A stretch of 64,000 nt of DNA, taken from assembly GCA_022649665.1 (NCBI GenBank), contig JALCOL010000008.1, positions 1-64,000 of the forward strand, in the 5' to 3' direction. Position 1 is the stretch's first letter. Each line of letters begins with the position of its first letter. Position numbers and translations under genes: made by a program. Below are positions 63,344 to 64,000 of this stretch, one piece after another. The stretch comes from Enterococcaceae bacterium. Lineage in GTDB: Bacteria; Bacillota; Bacilli; Lactobacillales; Enterococcaceae. Under the pieces are notes generated by a model. The model saw only the letters and a list, made by a program, of their open reading frames with translations. It had not been told where the DNA came from and ran no database searches.

Positions 63344-63372
63344 AGATTACCATTTTTCCATTTTAGTTACAA
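63344..63372 (-). promoter_or_regulatory. ptsHI promoter
   Basis: Minus-strand TTGTAA (63372-63367), 17 bases, TAATCT (63349-63344), about 85 bases upstream of the ptsH start. Confidence 0.6.
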
Positions 63373-63516
63373 CTATTTCGTAGCAGAACTCTAGTTTTAT
63401 CCCTGATTGTCCGCGCCGTTAAGCTCTTACAAAAAAAGACGATCATTTTATAAAAAAAACAATCCCGTCTTTTTTGTTAACAGATTTTCTGCGCGGCTGT
63501 TTTCGCGAGCGTTCTG
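63373..63516. other. Intergenic region between ptsH and clpE
   Basis: A hairpin-like AAAAAAGACG...CGTCTTTTTT lies at about 63428-63473, with a T-rich loop; it could be a terminator-like boundary between divergent promoters. No ORF seen. Confidence 0.4.
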
Positions 63517-63570
63517 CTTGCGCTGACAACAAAAAATGATATAATTGATACAAAGGTCAGGAAAGGTCAA
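63517..63570 (+). promoter_or_regulatory. clpE promoter with CtsR operator
   Basis: TTGCGC, 16 bases, TATAAT (63540-63545) with an extended TG. AGGTCAGGAAAGGTCAA at 63554-63570 is a CtsR direct heptad repeat (A/GGTCAAA-N3-A/GGTCAAA) placed just downstream of the -10, so CtsR should repress clpE until heat stress. Confidence 0.8.
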
Positions 63571-63635
63571 TCAACAACAACCCGTTGTCCGAGGCAACTA
63601 TCCCCCTTTGATTTAGAAAGGAGTGTCCTTTATAT

Positions 63636-64000
63636 GCTTTGTCAAAACTGCGGAAAAAATGAAGCAACGATTCATTTATATGCGAATGTCAATGGTCAGC
63701 GCAAACAGCTCGACTATTGCCAAAGTTGTTATCAGAAATTAAAGGCACAACAAGCTCAACAAATGAATAATACTCCGAACGGACCGGTAGGCCAGGGCCA
63801 AGATCCTTATGGTTTCGGGTCGCTCGACGATCTGTTCCGTTCAATGCAAGAACAATTCTCAAATGGCGGCGGCAATCCCCCGCCAACTCAATCCGGCGGC
63901 GGTAACGGCGGAGGCGGCGGAAATAATTTCTTCGGCGGCCGCGGCGGCGGTCAAGGCGGCCCTGGTCGTCCTGGTCCGCAGCAAGGTCAAGGAGAATCGC
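63636..64000 (+). CDS. clpE: Clp ATPase ClpE, N-terminal part (partial)
   Basis: The first 121 codons of a gene that leaves the window. It opens with the ClpE zinc finger, MLCQNCGKNEATIHLYANVN and DYCQSCYQKLK (two CXXC), then a Gly/Gln-rich linker with GGGNGGGGGNNFFGGRGGG. ClpE is a stress-induced Hsp100 that works with ClpP. The divergent ptsHI neighbour and CtsR operator fit enterococcal clpE. The AAA+ domains are not seen here. Confidence 0.9.

Overview
The window looks like a chromosome segment of a Gram-positive Lactobacillales bacterium, most likely Enterococcaceae. This rests on recognised gene neighbourhoods rather than any database search: hflX-ynbB-glnR-glnA, yqeG-yqeH-yhbY-nadD-yqeK-rsfS-yqeM-tmcAL, clpX-engB next to tig, ptsHI divergent from clpE, a CtsR operator at clpE, GlnR and T-box control, a DUF3042 protein, and the glycolipid pair bgsA/bgsB. 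Core genes are moderately GC-rich. Two blocks are visibly AT-rich and look acquired: a prophage (1 to about 10.9 kb) and a CRISPR-Cas island (22.6-34.3 kb).

Positions 1-10.9 kb are the right end of an integrated temperate phage. Leftward early genes carry replication and single-strand annealing recombination (DUF4373 protein, RecT, YqaJ nuclease) and a Cro-like regulator. A divergent rightward lysogeny module has a CI-like repressor, an ImmA/IrrE peptidase, four unrecognised accessory genes and a tyrosine integrase that ends beside the glnA terminator. Rightward single-gene inserts with their own extended -10 promoters interrupt the leftward operon: a Ymh/TIGR02391 protein and a SinR/Cas2-fold-like protein. 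A very short promoter-terminator unit is probably a small RNA.

Positions 10.9-22.4 kb are housekeeping: glnRA, ynbB, hflX, miaA, glpQ, a rhomboid protease, folate salvage, stress proteins, rpmG and a choline-kinase/cytidylyltransferase pair.

Positions 22.66-34.35 kb hold a complete type I-B CRISPR-Cas system: cas6-cas8b(cst1)-cas7-cas5-cas3-cas4-cas1-cas2, leader, then an array of 47 repeats and 46 spacers, all leftward. One spacer matches the resident prophage nuclease gene at 33 of 36 positions. The most striking observation lies upstream of cas6. Two degenerate copies of the CRISPR repeat flank a short T-rich guide-like segment on the opposite strand. That guide matches the cas promoter region with mismatches at guide positions 6 and 12, the positions type I Cascade tolerates, next to a CC-type PAM. 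I read it as a divergent mini-CRISPR that lets Cascade repress its own operon (CreR-like), or as a CreTA-like addiction module, since an 18-codon ORF sits directly upstream of the first degenerate repeat.

Positions 34.3-64 kb are again housekeeping: a class B PBP, thrS with its T-box, the yqe ribosome/NAD operon (rsfS appears to start at AUA), a cytoplasmic alpha-amylase divergent from the fructose operon fruR-fruK-fruA, a DUF975 membrane protein, engB-clpX, tig, a TPR protein, bgsA/bgsB glycolipid synthases, the phosphotransferase system genes ptsHI, and the 5' end of clpE.
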